Source: Nageia nagi (Eukaryota > Pinophyta). From it: a stretch of 64,000 nucleotides of DNA. A program made the translations under genes and the position numbers. This document shows, in pieces, positions 49,986 to 60,769 of this stretch. The stretch lies in assembly GCA_050084985.1 (NCBI GenBank), contig JBITNC010000001.1, positions 165,354,001 through 165,418,000 on the forward strand. The letters run 5' to 3'. Under the pieces are notes generated by a model. That model was not told where the DNA came from. It did not search any database and saw only the letters and a list, made by a program, of their open reading frames with translations. Each line of letters begins with the position of its first letter. Position 1 is the stretch's first letter.

Positions 49986-50570
49986 TTGGCAATCCTTCTT
50001 CATTCCTCATCTTACACCCCATTGGTGAGGTAAAACTAAGAGAAGGTATAAATTTCCTCCTCCTTTGGTTATCTTATGGATTATTGCATTATATACTAAC
50101 ATATTTTATGAGATATTGGAGCTTATTTTTTGTAAAATATGATCAAAATGGCAATGCAAGCAATTTTTTTCCTATACTAACCTCTTATGTTAGTAGCATA
50201 TTTTTTGTTACAAAATGCTTAATACATGATATACCTTTTAAGAGGATAGTATACAAAAATTAAGTTAAGGAATTTCTTTCAATTTTATTTGTGAGAAATA
50301 ACTTCTTTTACTAGCACAAAGTAAAAAGGAGAGATATTATTATCTCAAATGTTTAATGTTTTTTTTTAAATTGTGTTGGTAAATTTATTTTGCAATTTAT
50401 TGTACACCTTACAATATATCAAAAAAGGGGAGGGAGATTTATGATTACTAATCTAATTTTTTTTATAAAATATTAAGACATTTATTGTATTAAAGCCATT
50501 GCAAATACATCTCCAGATCTTCTTTAAGATCAATAATCATGAGCATCAATCCCTCTACGTAAGAGTACAT

Positions 50571-50949
50571 ATTCTGTTTGACCCTCCACCTCCTACATCT
50601 CTCTGAGGATAACATCATGCTTCCTTTCGATGGCAGACTACCTAAACTATGAATTCTAAAGAATATCAGCCAAAATGTCGAGCACAGTGGGGACATCATC
50701 CTTCAAGACCTTAGCAAAGTAGGTGGTCTACTCGTGCAAAGTGTAAGCAATAAGGTGGCCACCCATATTCTCAATTTCCTCTTCGAGCTCGTGGACGGAC
50801 CTCCTGTAGGTGCCCTTGAAGATCATGTGCTCCAAAAAGTGGGCGATGTCGTTGGTATCTACCATCTCAAAGCAGCTGTCGATGTCAATACAAACACCCA
50901 CCGTCACTATCTGGGCATTGAGGTCGAACTCCATGGCCACCCTCAGCCT
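50571..50949 (-). pseudogene. Mitochondrial processing peptidase beta-like fragment (captured, broken)
   Basis: On the minus strand the first frame reads RLRVAMEFDLNAQIVTVGVC, then DTNDIAHFLEHMIFKGTYRR and VHELEEEIENMGGHLIAYTL. After a stop at 50,728-50,730 it continues in frame with TTYFAKVLKDDVPTVLDILA, HDVILREM and EVEGQTE. This is the N-terminal M16 peptidase domain of the plant mitochondrial processing peptidase beta subunit, which removes targeting peptides from imported proteins. The zinc-binding HxxEH motif (HFLEH) is at 50,827-50,841. At least four in-frame stops make it non-functional. About 125 of roughly 500 residues are present, with no intron in the stretch. The local GC content is much higher than the surroundings. 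It lies antisense inside the copia 1 leader. Confidence 0.85.
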
Positions 50950-51350
50950 GGAGTTGGAGATGGAGAGGGATGATAATAACGTTGGGAATGCTGGTAGCAT
51001 TTTTCATCTTGGATTGGTGGGTGTTATCACGTTTACAAGATGTGGATGTTAAAAATGTTGGTGATGATCATCGCCATAACAAATCCCAATCCAGTTGGTT
51101 GCAGCCAAATGCTACCTCTGCCACCGTGAACACCCACACCCATAACGACCTCCTCGCCCCTGCCTGACTTCACGGTGTCCAAACCATGCCTATCCTCCTC
51201 CTTCTCCTCCTCGTCAGGTTTGAACGTGGTGAGCACCTCACCACTCCACCTAAGTCTTAAGGACCCAACCAAACTACTCTTCTCCCTCCTCTCTCTTCAC
51301 CTCCCTCTGCATCTTCTCCTTGAGATTGCCCTCCTTGTCTTAGAATAAAG
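50950..51350 (-). other. GC-rich segment adjoining the MPP-beta fragment
   Basis: This segment has the same high GC as the MPP-beta-like fragment and ends abruptly near 51,350, where the T-rich leader resumes. On the minus strand 51,033-51,272 is open for 79 codons (FKPDEEEKEEDRHGLDTVK), with no domain that I recognise. It could be the upstream part of the same captured transcript after a frameshift, or a second captured piece. Confidence 0.4.
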
Positions 51351-53070
51351 TTGGAGGTCTCTTTTTTCTTCTTTGTGCATTTAATTTTTTTTTACTACTT
51401 GCATATTCTTAAATGTACATGCAAAGCAACGTTTACTCCTTGGTAAGGGAAGGGTAACCATCACTATTTTACCTAAAAAGCATTTATTTTTTTGACTTGG
51501 AGTATTTTTTTATTTACTTGGAGTGTTTGAGGTAAAAGTAGCATTAACTATACATAGGTCTCCTTTCTTTTTCATTAATACTTGCAAGCTCCCAAGAAGC
51601 AAACGTATACTTTTTGGTAGGCATTTAATATTTTTACTTGCTTACAAGTCATTTGTTCCTATTAAATGCACTTAGAAGTACTTATACTCCAACTTTAAGC
51701 ATTGTCATGATAACTATAATACTTTAAAGTAAGTAGATACATCATTACTCTTCAATGCTATCCAATTTTTTAGAAAAATGTGGCAAATAAAGTTAAATCC
51801 TTAGGAGTATATTTTTTATTTGTCTTAAATACTTTTAAGTTTGGTAATTTACTTAGGTAAAATGATAAATATTAGTGTAACATTAACACTTTAAGGGATT
51901 TTTTTTACCTAAGTATTTTTTTTAATGATTTCATGTTTCCTAAAAGGAAAACCTATTTTTTAAGTAAACAAAGGAAATTTTTTACTTAAAATATAAATGC
52001 ATACTTAAAAAACAATTTTTTTAACATACAAGTTTTAGGGATAAAACTTTAAGTAAAAAAGGGGGGGAATTTGTATAGTTTTTTACTTAAAGCTTTATCT
52101 AGATCTTGCATGCTAAATTTGTAATGCATGCCTCTTAGTCTTGTGTAGGAATAAAGCATGCTTAGTACTTAAAATTTTAAGTTAAATAATGCATTTTTAA
52201 TAAGATAAATGATGTATGTTTATTACTTAATTTTTAAGTTATGGAATAATGCATGTTTAATTTTTTAAGTTATGGATTAATGCTAAGTAGGACTTAGCCT
52301 TTTTAAATTCATTAAAGTGTTGAATGAATTTATGAACTTGAACAAGTATGCAAAATGTAAAAATATCCTTTAGGGGTTAGTACAAAACCCATTGGACTCT
52401 TATATTTCAAGTTCTTGTGGATGATGTATTTTTAATACTTTACTTTATATTTTTGTATAATTGCTTTATACTTGCAAAATGTAAAATATTGAAAGTAGCC
52501 CCTAAAATGAACACATCTGCACATACTTTTTCACAACATGACTTATTTGGGGAGCCACGAGGGGAGGACACGGCAGACTGGAGCCTTTTTAGTTTGAAGA
52601 ACCAAGTGGTGGTAAATCCATCTTAATTACCCCTAAGACCTCTATTGAATTGAACATAACTCTATTAGGTGGACAAGCATGTGTGTAGTGATACCACATG
52701 TCCGCACGTCCATTCAGGGATTATCCTAATAACCTAAGAGAAAAACTTGAAAACCTTAAATAAGATAATTAAAATGGTCGATCCAAGATACGTCGGATCC
52801 TTGGAAAATAGTTGGTACTTCTCCTTGAGAGAGTATATTACTGACCAAGGTGAACTGGTTGAGGACTGGTAGTACTTGGGCTCCACTTTGCGGGCATCTA
52901 GGTGAAGGCTTAATTCTATACAAGAAAACAACCTCAACTTTATCCTTCTACGGATCTTGGTTTATAAGTTTGCACATGTGGGACATGTTTACTTATCAAT
53001 GTTTGATTTGTATAGATGGTAAATTGTAGAAATTTATTCATTCTTCTTACTTATTTACTTTTATGTAGCA

Positions 53071-54060
53071 ATGGTTGAAACCTTCATACCCAAGCATATA
53101 CTCGACGGGTCCAACTTCGGCATACGAGAACCTCATATGAAAGCTGAGTTACAAGTAAGGAAGCTATGGCAGATAGTTAATGAAGACTTGGTCGCTCCTA
53201 CAGATGAGAAGGCTCTTAAAATCTACAACTCAAAGAATGAGTTAGCAACTTCAATGATTTATTATGCAGTTTCAGATGACGTACTTCTCATGATCTCTTC
53301 TTCAACATTAGCAAAGGAAGCTTGGGATAAGCTAAAGAAAATTTACCTTGGATCAAAATTTTCAAGGAGGTTCACTATTTTACAAAATTTGTTGCAATAT
53401 CATCAAAGTGAAGATGAAAGTGCTTCTATTTACTTAAATAAAATCATTGACCTCAGGACACAACTGGTTGGTTATGGGTGCAACTGGATCAATGATGAGT
53501 TCATGGTCTTCATCATTCTTCAAAGTCTTTCTACAAAGTTCAATAACTTTATCACGGTCATGGAAACTAGGCTCGATGATGAAGAAGATGTCATCTCTCT
53601 TGATAATCTTTCTAGACTCCTAAAGCATGAGGAAACTTTGAATAAGAAAATGTTGAACTTTTCTCCAAAGGACAATAACATTGCTCTAAGAGCAACCAAA
53701 ACTCCTTTCAAGAAGAAGTTCAATCATTATAAATCCAAAGATAACAAATCCTCATCTACCTTCAAGAAGCATGAAAAAAAGGGCAACAATAATGGCAACT
53801 TCAAGCAAAGGAATGACAAAGCTGGATCACGTAATCTAAAACCTAAGAAAAAATTTGATAGAAATTGTAACTTTTATGGCATCTTTGGTCACAAAGAGTA
53901 TGATTATCGTAAAAAGAAATTTGTTCAAAAAGGTAAGGAAAATGCAAATGTGAAAAATTTCAATAATAAGAAGAAGACCAAGCATGCTGCTACTGTTACC
54001 TACTACTCAATGACTCAAACTATTTCAAATGATTGGATTGTTGATTTAGGATGCACTAAT
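53071..54060 (+). pseudogene. Copia 1 gag and start of protease
   Basis: ATG 53,071 follows directly on the leader and reads MVETFIPKHILDGSNFGIRE. The gag core is typical of plant Ty1/copia: WQIVNEDLV, AKEAWDKLKKIYLGSKFSRR, LQNLLQYHQSEDESASIYLN, QLVGYGCNWINDEF and FNNFITVMETR. The nucleocapsid knuckle is damaged: CNFYGIFGHKEYDY (residue ~266 on) has lost the second and last Cys. Protease follows at residue ~322 with DWIVDLGCTNHMC, where the usual D-S-G has become D-L-G. The frame stays open for 459 codons to a TAA at 54,448-54,450. Confidence 0.93.
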
Positions 54061-55620
54061 CACATGTGTTATGAAAATGATAAGTTTGAAAACTTTCATA
54101 AGTACAAGAAGGATGCAGTTGTGATAGGTGATAATTCAGTCCTTGATGTTCAAGGAATAGGGAGTGTGAAGATTCATAGAAAGGTTCTTGATAATATCTT
54201 TTATGTGCCTAAACTAAGGATGAATCTTATCTTCGTAATTCAGATTATAAGGAAAGGATACTCATTTGAGTTTACCTCACACTCTTGGTGTGTTAAGAAA
54301 GGACTTGCCACCTTGATGAAAGGATCAGTAAAGGATGACCTTTATATTATGGATCAAGTTCCTTCAAAGATGTGTCTTGCTGCAAATCTTTGTTCAAAGG
54401 GTAATCTTTGGCATCAACGATTAGGGCACCTTAACCACAAGAGTATTTAAGATATGAAAATTCAAGAACTTGTGGAAGGTTTACCTAATATTTCATCCAC
54501 AATTGGTCTCTGTGAAAGGTGCATTCTAGGAAAGATGAATAGGCAAAAGTTTGAAAAAGATAAGGTAACTCAGGCTACTCGTCCTCTTCAACTTGTGCAT
54601 TCAGATTTGATGGGTCTGTTTCAGACTAAGTCTCTAGGGGGAGCTTCTTATGTTCTGACCTTCATTGATGACTTCAGTAGGATAACATTTGGTTATCTAC
54701 TTGAGCACAAGGATCAAACTTTTGACAGGTTTAAAGACTTCAAGGCTCTTGTTGAAAATCAAATTGATTTTAAGATCAAGATGCTGAGATCTGATAATGG
54801 GGGTGAGTATAATAGTAATGAGTTTAACGACTATTATGTTAAACATGGGATCAAGCGGCAATTCACAATCCCTTACACCCCTCAACAAAATGGAGTTGCT
54901 GAAAGAAAGAATCGAACCATTATGGAAATGGTAAGGTGCATGTTGGGTAACCTTCCTAGTTTCTTATGGGGTGAAGCTATTCACACTACATTCATACCCT
55001 AAATAGGTGTCCTACTAAAGCAGTTGAAGATAAAACTCTATATGAAGCATGGACAGGAAAGAAACCTAACATCTCACACTTTAGGGTCTTCGGTTGTGAT
55101 GCATTTACCTTCATTACCTCAAAGAAAAGAAAGAAGTTGGATAAAAGATAAAAAAAATACATCTTTGTGGGGTATGATAATTAGCATAGAGGTTACAGCT
55201 CTACTCCTCATCCCATAAAATAGTCTTTATTTCTAGGGATGTCAAGTTCAATGAACTTCCTAAGGATACTACTTCTCATGCTGAGGTGTCTGATTCAGAT
55301 GATTCTTTGCCTGCACCTAACTGGTTGGATGATAATGTAGGGAAGTCACCATAAGAGGAAAATTCTCTAGCTCGGAGAATTACAAGGAGTATGACCTTGA
55401 ATAAATCTTTATTTGCCAAAATTGATAAAATGAATGAGCCATCAACCTTCAAAGAAGCTTCCAAGCAAGAGTGTTTTGGATGGAAGCTATGAAAGTTGAG
55501 TATGAGGTGCTCATGAAAAATAAAACTTGGGATTTGGTTCCTTATCCCAATGAGAAAAATGTGATTGGAAATAAATGGATATATAAAGTCAAGTACAATT
55601 CTGATTGAGAAATTAAAAAA
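54061..55620 (+). pseudogene. Copia 1 protease end and integrase (broken)
   Basis: The protease continues with VIGDNSVLDVQGIGSVKIH. Integrase begins with the zinc region LWHQRLGHLNHKSI, a TAA stop (54,448), then GLCERCILGKMNR. The core has LQLVHSDLMGLFQTKSLGGA, DDFSRITFGYLLEHKDQTFD, MLRSDNGGEYNSNEF and TPQQNGVAERKNRTIMEM, so the catalytic D, D and E are present. A frameshift near 54,990 moves the reading to another frame (YEAWTGKKPNISHFRVFGCD). One or two stops and a second shift near 55,480 return it to the gag frame. It integrates copia cDNA in the family; this copy could not make a full enzyme. Confidence 0.92.
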
Positions 55621-56985
55621 TACAAAGCAAGATTAGTGGCCAAAGGTATCGCTCAGAAATATGGTATTGATTATGAGGAAACCTTTGCTCCTGTGGCCAA
55701 GATGCCTACTATCAGGATAATCCTTACTCTTTCTATAGCTCAAAGATGGAAAGTTTTTCAACTTGATGTCAAGAGTGCATTTCTCAATGGTGACATGGAT
55801 GTAGAAGTCTACATGAATCAACCAGAAGGATTTATTCCATAAGGTAAAGAGTCTTTTGTGTGCAAGCTAAAGAAGTCTTTGTATGGACTTAAGCAAGCAC
55901 CTAGAGCATGGTACAAGAAAATTTCAAGATTCTTTGTAGATATTAATTTTTCTAAGTGCTTCTCTGACTCAGATCTCTATGTACTCAATCAAGGAAAAGA
56001 CATGGTCTTAATTCTCCTTTATGTGGATGATCTTCTCATAACTGGCAATAATATTGAAATCATCCAAGAGTGCATATCCAAACTGAAGGCAACATTTGAA
56101 ATGACTGATCTAGGTCTATTGCATTACTATCTTGGGATGCAAGTATACCAACACAAAGATTGTACTTATCTTAGTCAATCTAAGTATATATCAGACATCT
56201 TGCAAAAGTTTGGAATGGAGGAGTGTAGATATGCTGCAATACCTATTTCTCTTGGAATCGTTGTATCTTTGAGTTTAGATTCTCAGTTGGCTGATGCTAC
56301 AGCTTATAGATAATTGATCGGTAGTCTTCTGTATCTGACTATCTCTTGACCTAATATTGCCTTTGCAGTGAATCTGATGGCATGATTCATGCAAAAACCA
56401 TATGTTGAGCACCTCAATGCTGTTAAGCAAATCTTGAGGTATGTGGTAGGGACAAAGGATCTTACTCTTAAGTATTCCAAAGTGCCCTCTATTGTTCTCT
56501 CCGGATTCTCAGATTCTGATTATGGGGGAGATAGAGATGACAGAAAATCAACCTCTACATATGTGTTCAGCATTGGTTCAGGTGCTATCTCTTGGGCTTC
56601 CAAGAAGCAACCTACTGTGACTCTTTCTACCATCGAAGCCAAATATCGAGCCATGCCTGTTGTCACCCAGGAAGCTATTTAGCTGAGGCATATTCTGAAT
56701 GAAATTGGGTATGAGCAAAATGGCCCATCTCTTATTTTTTCAGATAATCAATCAGCTATCTCTTTGGCTAAGAATCCTATGTTCCATCAGAGAACCAAAC
56801 ATGTGGAAATCCAAGCCCATTTTATTAGGGAGAAGGTTCTAGATGACATCATACACTTGGAGTATTGTCCATCTACTGTAAACTCGGCTGATTTATTCAC
56901 CAAGCCCCTTCCTGAAGCTCAGTTCAGCAAGCTTAGGGATTCTCTTGGGTTGGTGAAGTTGCCCTCAAGGGGGAGTGAAGTTTGA
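55470..56985 (+). pseudogene. Copia 1 reverse transcriptase and RNase H (broken)
   Basis: RT starts around MEAMKVEYEVLMKNKTWDLV and continues with NKWIYKVKYN, ARLVAKGIAQKYGIDYEETF, VFQLDVKSAFLNGDMDVEVY and KLKKSLYGLKQAPRAWYKK. The catalytic ILLYVDDLLITG box is intact (YVDD at 56,020-56,031). RNase H follows: SGFSDSDYGGDRDDRKSTST, ISWASKKQPTVTLSTIEAKY, FSDNQSAISLAKNPMFHQRT and VNSADLFTKPL, ending at TGA 56,983-56,985. Stops at 55,606, 55,840, 56,311, about 56,348, about 56,384 and 56,680 interrupt the frame. Domain order PR-IN-RT-RH defines Ty1/copia. Confidence 0.94.
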
Positions 56986-57058
56986 ACTTTTGTTAGTGAT
57001 GACAACTTCACCTCTAAGAGGCTCTTTTTTTTTGTTGTTATATAGTGTTGAGTATGAT

Positions 57059-57398
57059 ATACCTCTGTGGTAAGTTTGCTCTGCGTGAGAAACTTGTTGT
57101 ACATTTTATACCTCCATGGTAAGTTTGCTCTACGTGAGAAACTTGTTGTACATTTTATACCTCCGTGGTAAGTTTGCTCTACGTGAGAAACTTGTACATT
57201 TTATACCTCTATGGTAAGTTTGCTCTACATGAGAAACTTATTGTACATTTTATACCTCCATGGTAAGTTTACTCTATGTGAAAAACTTGTTGTACATTTT
57301 ATACTTTCGTGGTAAGTTCGCTCTGTGTGAGGAACTTCTTGTACATTTTATACCTCAATGGTAAGTTTGCTCTACGTGAGAAACTTGTTGTATAATTT
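57059..57398 (+). repeat. 49-bp minisatellite, seven units, in copia 1
   Basis: Units of the form ATACCTC(N)(N)TGGTAAGTTTG...CTTGTTGTACATTTT start at 57,059, 57,108, 57,157, 57,203, 57,252, 57,301 and 57,350. The spacing is 49 bp except for one unit short by 3 bp. It lies between the pol stop and the polypurine tract. Each unit contains GGTAAGTTTG, a donor-like sequence, and GTGAGAAACTTG. Confidence 0.95.
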
Positions 57399-57971
57399 TT
57401 TGAACATATAATTGATCAATCAATTTCATTGTTCAAGTATTCATATGAGAAGATCTGGTATGTATCTTTAGGCATTATACAGTCATCTATATGTTATGCT
57501 CTATCAATAATCAACACATGTCTATATACAACAGGTGACTATGAGTGATGGCTTGGCATCTTCATGATGACTTATAGTGCACCATTGATTAGTTATTTAT
57601 AAGATGGCATTATTTTATTCTCTTATTAATAAAATGAATATATGATGCATCTAATTGATTTTGTTCATGAGTTGCTTGTAGCATGCAGGATCTTCTTCAA
57701 AAATACATGTTACTCACCTTATGTAAGCAAGCTCATGGAGACTCATATATCAGCTTAAAGTTTATCAACTACTATGTACAGTGAAACTAGTTGTAGTTAA
57801 TGATTATATTGTAAACCATTTTGTCAAATGGTAATGTAGTGAGTCTCAAACTAGTTCTCAAAAAGATTCTCAAATATGTAAATGTTCTCATCTCTGCTTG
57901 TATATCTATGGAGGAGAACTCTCTCTTACTCTCTCTCTTCTCTCTTCTACGCTCTATCCTAATATTGCATT
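57399..57971 (+). other. Copia 1 3' untranslated region
   Basis: Non-coding sequence between the minisatellite and the PPT. It includes a CTCTCTCTTACTCTCTCTCTTCTCTC stretch near 57,917. No gene is seen. Confidence 0.5.
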
Positions 57972-57980
57972 AAGGGGGAG
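57972..57980 (+). other. Polypurine tract of copia 1
   Basis: AAGGGGGAG directly before the 3' LTR start TGTTAGAATT. The same AAGGGGGAG also follows the pol end at about 56,968, where it encodes part of the last residues. Confidence 0.85.
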
Positions 57981-58469
57981 TGTTAGAATTTGTAATGAAA
58001 TATTATGAATATCTAAACTCCTTGTAAATTCAATTAATCACTTAAAAGATATTTAGATACCTTAAGGGATTAATTGAATTCTTTATTATGTAAACTTTGA
58101 CCTTACCAAGTGGTTAGTTGGTAGGTTAAAGTTAGGTAATACATTTATTGTAACCCTAACCTTACCCTTGGGTTAAAGGGAGGTTAGGGAGGTGCTCTCA
58201 TGCTATAAATAGAGGGCTTCTCCTCTTGTAATACTACTTAGATTTTGAGTAAGATTACTCTACTAGTTTGTGTAGGAGAGAAAGGAATTGTAGTAAGAGG
58301 GTGCATAGTTTGAGAATTGAGATCTAGTTGTGGATGTACTCCCAAGGAGGGAGGAACCACTTATATTGGTGTTATCTTGTGTGAATGGTGTTATTAGCTT
58401 GTAGATGTTGAATGATTAAGTTTCCTATAGTCTTGGACCTTGAGGATTAGTGTAGATCTAATTCCTTCA
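57981..58469 (+). mobile_element. 3' LTR of copia 1 (489 bp)
   Basis: TGTTAGAATT...ATTCCTTCA, the partner of 49,405-49,889. It is followed by TGTTT, the right copy of the target duplication (58,470-58,474). It has 4 bp (AAGT) that the 5' LTR lacks. TATAAATA is at 58,204-58,211. Confidence 0.95.
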
Positions 58470-58474
58470 TGTTT

Positions 58475-58872
58475 ATGTTCAGTATTACACTTATTTGTAT
58501 GATATGAATAGGTATGTTTGATGTCTTTTATGTTTGCATGTATGCAGGGTCCATAACTGTAGACTAATGGAACTTAATAGAGAAATTTATATTGAATTAG
58601 AGAGGAGAAATCCACATTTTTTTAGGTTTCATATGACTAGTTTTTGGAGCTTGCAGACACTATTGTTGATCAACTAAAATGGGTTACCAATGACCCTATA
58701 AAATAGTCACAAAGGTTGAAATACTATTTTGCAAAAGCCCTTTTGCAAGGCAATGAATCGAAAGATATTTTTCATTGTATCATTAAAGTTTATTCAAGAG
58801 TAATAAAGAAAAAATGTTGGTTGTAACATGTCTTATTTTGTTTACTAACAGGGTTACTTTTTGAGTATGACA
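58475..58872 (+). mobile_element. 3' LTR of gypsy B, right half
   Basis: It aligns with the second half of the LTR at 18,431-19,299, for example at TCAACTAAAATGGGT and TTGGTTGTAACATGTCTTAT. It ends GAGTATGACA, followed by CTTAT. With 48,931-49,404 it totals 872 bp, against 869 bp for the left LTR. Confidence 0.9.
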
Positions 58873-58877
58873 CTTAT
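58873..58877 (+). other. Target-site duplication of gypsy B, right copy (CTTAT)
   Basis: CTTAT matches 18,426-18,430 exactly. It lies inside the gypsy A integrase zinc-finger codons on the minus strand. Confidence 0.85.
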
Positions 58878-59726
58878 CACACTCTTTTGTTATCCAAAAG
58901 AAATCAATATAGATTAACAACTAATAATAGCCTACTTGTAAGATCTTGGCTGCAGTGGTATATCTAGAATATTGCCCTTCAAAAAGTCAAAATGAAATTC
59001 CTTCAAAAATTCAACAACTTTTTTCGGATATATGCATCTCAACAACATTTAATCATTATTTTTTCTATACAAAACATGATTAATTATACAATAGTTAAAT
59101 GCATTCCACTTAAACCTTCCCCTTTGGGAAGCATTAAGATCAGATGATAACTTACCACTTTCAAAATATGTACATAACTATGTCATCTAATTTTGTAATT
59201 GTTTTAGCAGTTCAACATCTTGATATTCATCTTTAACAATCATTATTTGTTCTAAATTTAGATCCACAACCAATTATTTACAGAGAGCTCTTCCTTTGAT
59301 TACCTTGGTAGGATGGATCTCTACATCATATTTTAAAATTTTGGTGATCCATCTGACTCTACCTTGATCCATCTCACCTTGTAGAATATAGCTTCTAACA
59401 TTTGGGTGAATTGTAAGAACTAAAACTTTATTCTGAGAAATATAATGCTTAAACTTATTGAGAGCTTTCATAATTGTAAACACTTTCTTTTTAATAAATC
59501 CATATCTTTCTTCAGCATCATGCAGTATTTGAATAAAGAAAGCTATGGGGTGTTTATCATTATTATCTTCCTTTTGGGTTAGAATTGTTGCTATACTCTT
59601 TTTAGCTTTGTATGCATATAAGATTACTTCTTTTGAAAAATATGGATTTTTCAAAACTAGAGCGAACATAATGGCTAATTTAATTTGTTTAAATGTGATA
59701 ATTCTTTCTTATGTCCACTTGAAAGG
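58878..59726 (-). pseudogene. Gypsy A RNase H and integrase zinc finger (minus strand)
   Basis: On the minus strand, from the right, PFKWT opens RNase H, and 59,274-59,669 is an open 131-codon frame with ALVLKNPYF, IATILTQKEDNNDKHPIAFF, AEERYGFIKKKVFTIMKALN, KFKHYISQNKVLVLTIHPNV and RVRWITKILKYDVEI. A linker of only about 200 bp leads to the integrase zinc region with YSRYTTAAKILQVGYY and TKECDKC next to the junction at 58,878. There is no room for a second RNase H domain, so gypsy A differs from the Tat-like gypsy B. Upstream RT is missing because copia 2 inserted at 59,727. Confidence 0.88.
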
Positions 59727-60202
59727 TGTTAGAATGTCTAATGCATTATTGTAAAGGTTATGTTAAATCTTTTATATAAATTCATTAATACTTAAGGGTA
59801 TTATTTAATACCTTAAGTATTTTAGTAAATATAATAATGTAACTTATCCTACACTCCAAGTCATGAGCATGCCCCTTGGGTTAAAGATGTGCATGTCATG
59901 TTTAGGTCATCCAAAGAGGAATTTTGGCCTATAAATAGAAGGCTCTCTCTTTGTAATGATACACCAATTGTGGAGTAAGGATATGCTATAGGATAGAAGT
60001 GCAGAAGTTGAGATTAGGAGAATTGTAAGAGAGTTGTATTTGTCATATAAGTAAAGATCTAATTAGTGGATGTACTCGTAGTTGGAGGAACCACATTACA
60101 TCTTATGTTGTGAGATTACTTTGTGTATTTGTTGGATGTAATTGTGAGCTTTCATGTGATCTTGGTAGTTTAGGAATTATCTTATTAGTGTTAGTTCCTT
60201 CA
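59727..60202 (+). mobile_element. 5' LTR of copia 2 (476 bp)
   Basis: It begins TGTTAGAATG, ends TAGTTCCTTCA, and has CCTATAAATAGAAGG in the promoter position. It is a diverged relative of the copia 1 LTR, sharing CCTTGGGTTAAAG, GTGGATGTACTC and GGAGGAACCAC. The five bases before it are AAAGG; the matching right duplication is not in the window. It interrupts the gypsy A RNase H/RT region. Confidence 0.9.
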
Positions 60203-60205
60203 AAT

Positions 60206-60217
60206 TGGTATCAGAGC
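60206..60217 (+). other. Primer-binding site of copia 2
   Basis: A perfect TGGTATCAGAGC three bases after the LTR end, complementary to the 3' end of initiator Met tRNA. Confidence 0.9.
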
Positions 60218-60769
60218 ATACTTGGAGGCTCATGTTTATATCCTTGGTGTGGAAGCTATATCTTGGTGATCTTCACTTCTCATCTTACATTTCGTTGTTG
60301 AGGTAAAAGTCAAGAGAAGGTATAAATTAAATTCTGCTTTCTTGATTTTTTTTTTCATTACTAATACTAACATATCTTGTAACGTATGTTAGTTCATATT
60401 TTTACAAACTATGGTTGAAATAATGATATAATTTGTTTTTCTTATACTAACTCCTTATGTTAAATGCAATTTTTTTTTGCTTAACATATTGTTATCTTTT
60501 ACTAAAGAGATTAGTATATGAAAATTATATTTGTTTATATATAGATATTCATTGTTGAAAGAAAGCTCTTAACCTAAGTTTTACAAAACAAAAGGAGGAG
60601 CAATTTATTTTTCACTAGTTGTAATCTATTTACAAAAATTTCAACCATCATAATAGATGGCTTCATATTTTTTTTTTAAAAAAAACAAAATTTTGTTTTT
60701 AAATGTGTATATATATCAATCTAGACACTAATTATTCAACAATTAAAGGAGATTTTTTTTTAGCCTGAG

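Larger units (their letters stand above)
49986..53070 (+). other. Copia 1 long leader (~3.1 kb)
   Basis: The stretch from PBS to gag ATG is about 3.1 kb, unusually long for Ty1/copia. Its ends are conserved with copia 2: 49,960-50,070 against 60,235-60,330, and 52,000-52,960 against 61,440-62,290. The middle differs; copia 1 has a GC-rich insert with an MPP-beta-like fragment (50.5-51.35 kb). A GAGGTAAAA near the beginning (50,027) and TTACTTTTATGTAG just before the ATG could be splice sites. No gag-pol sequence lies within it. Small minus- and plus-strand ORFs here are not supported. Confidence 0.7.

Noticed and set aside
50734-51167. Three plus-strand ORFs of 65-80 codons in the GC-rich part of the copia 1 leader
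   Set aside because: They are antisense to, or overlap, the MPP-beta-like minus-strand coding sequence and its GC-rich neighbour; few stops are expected in GC-rich DNA.
53071-56985. Copia 1 as an active autonomous element
   Set aside because: The LTRs are young, but gag-pol has multiple stops, frameshifts, a damaged nucleocapsid knuckle and a changed protease active site.
57059-57398. Regular 49-bp repeats as a possible CRISPR array
   Set aside because: The units are contiguous tandem copies without unique spacers, in a plant retrotransposon.
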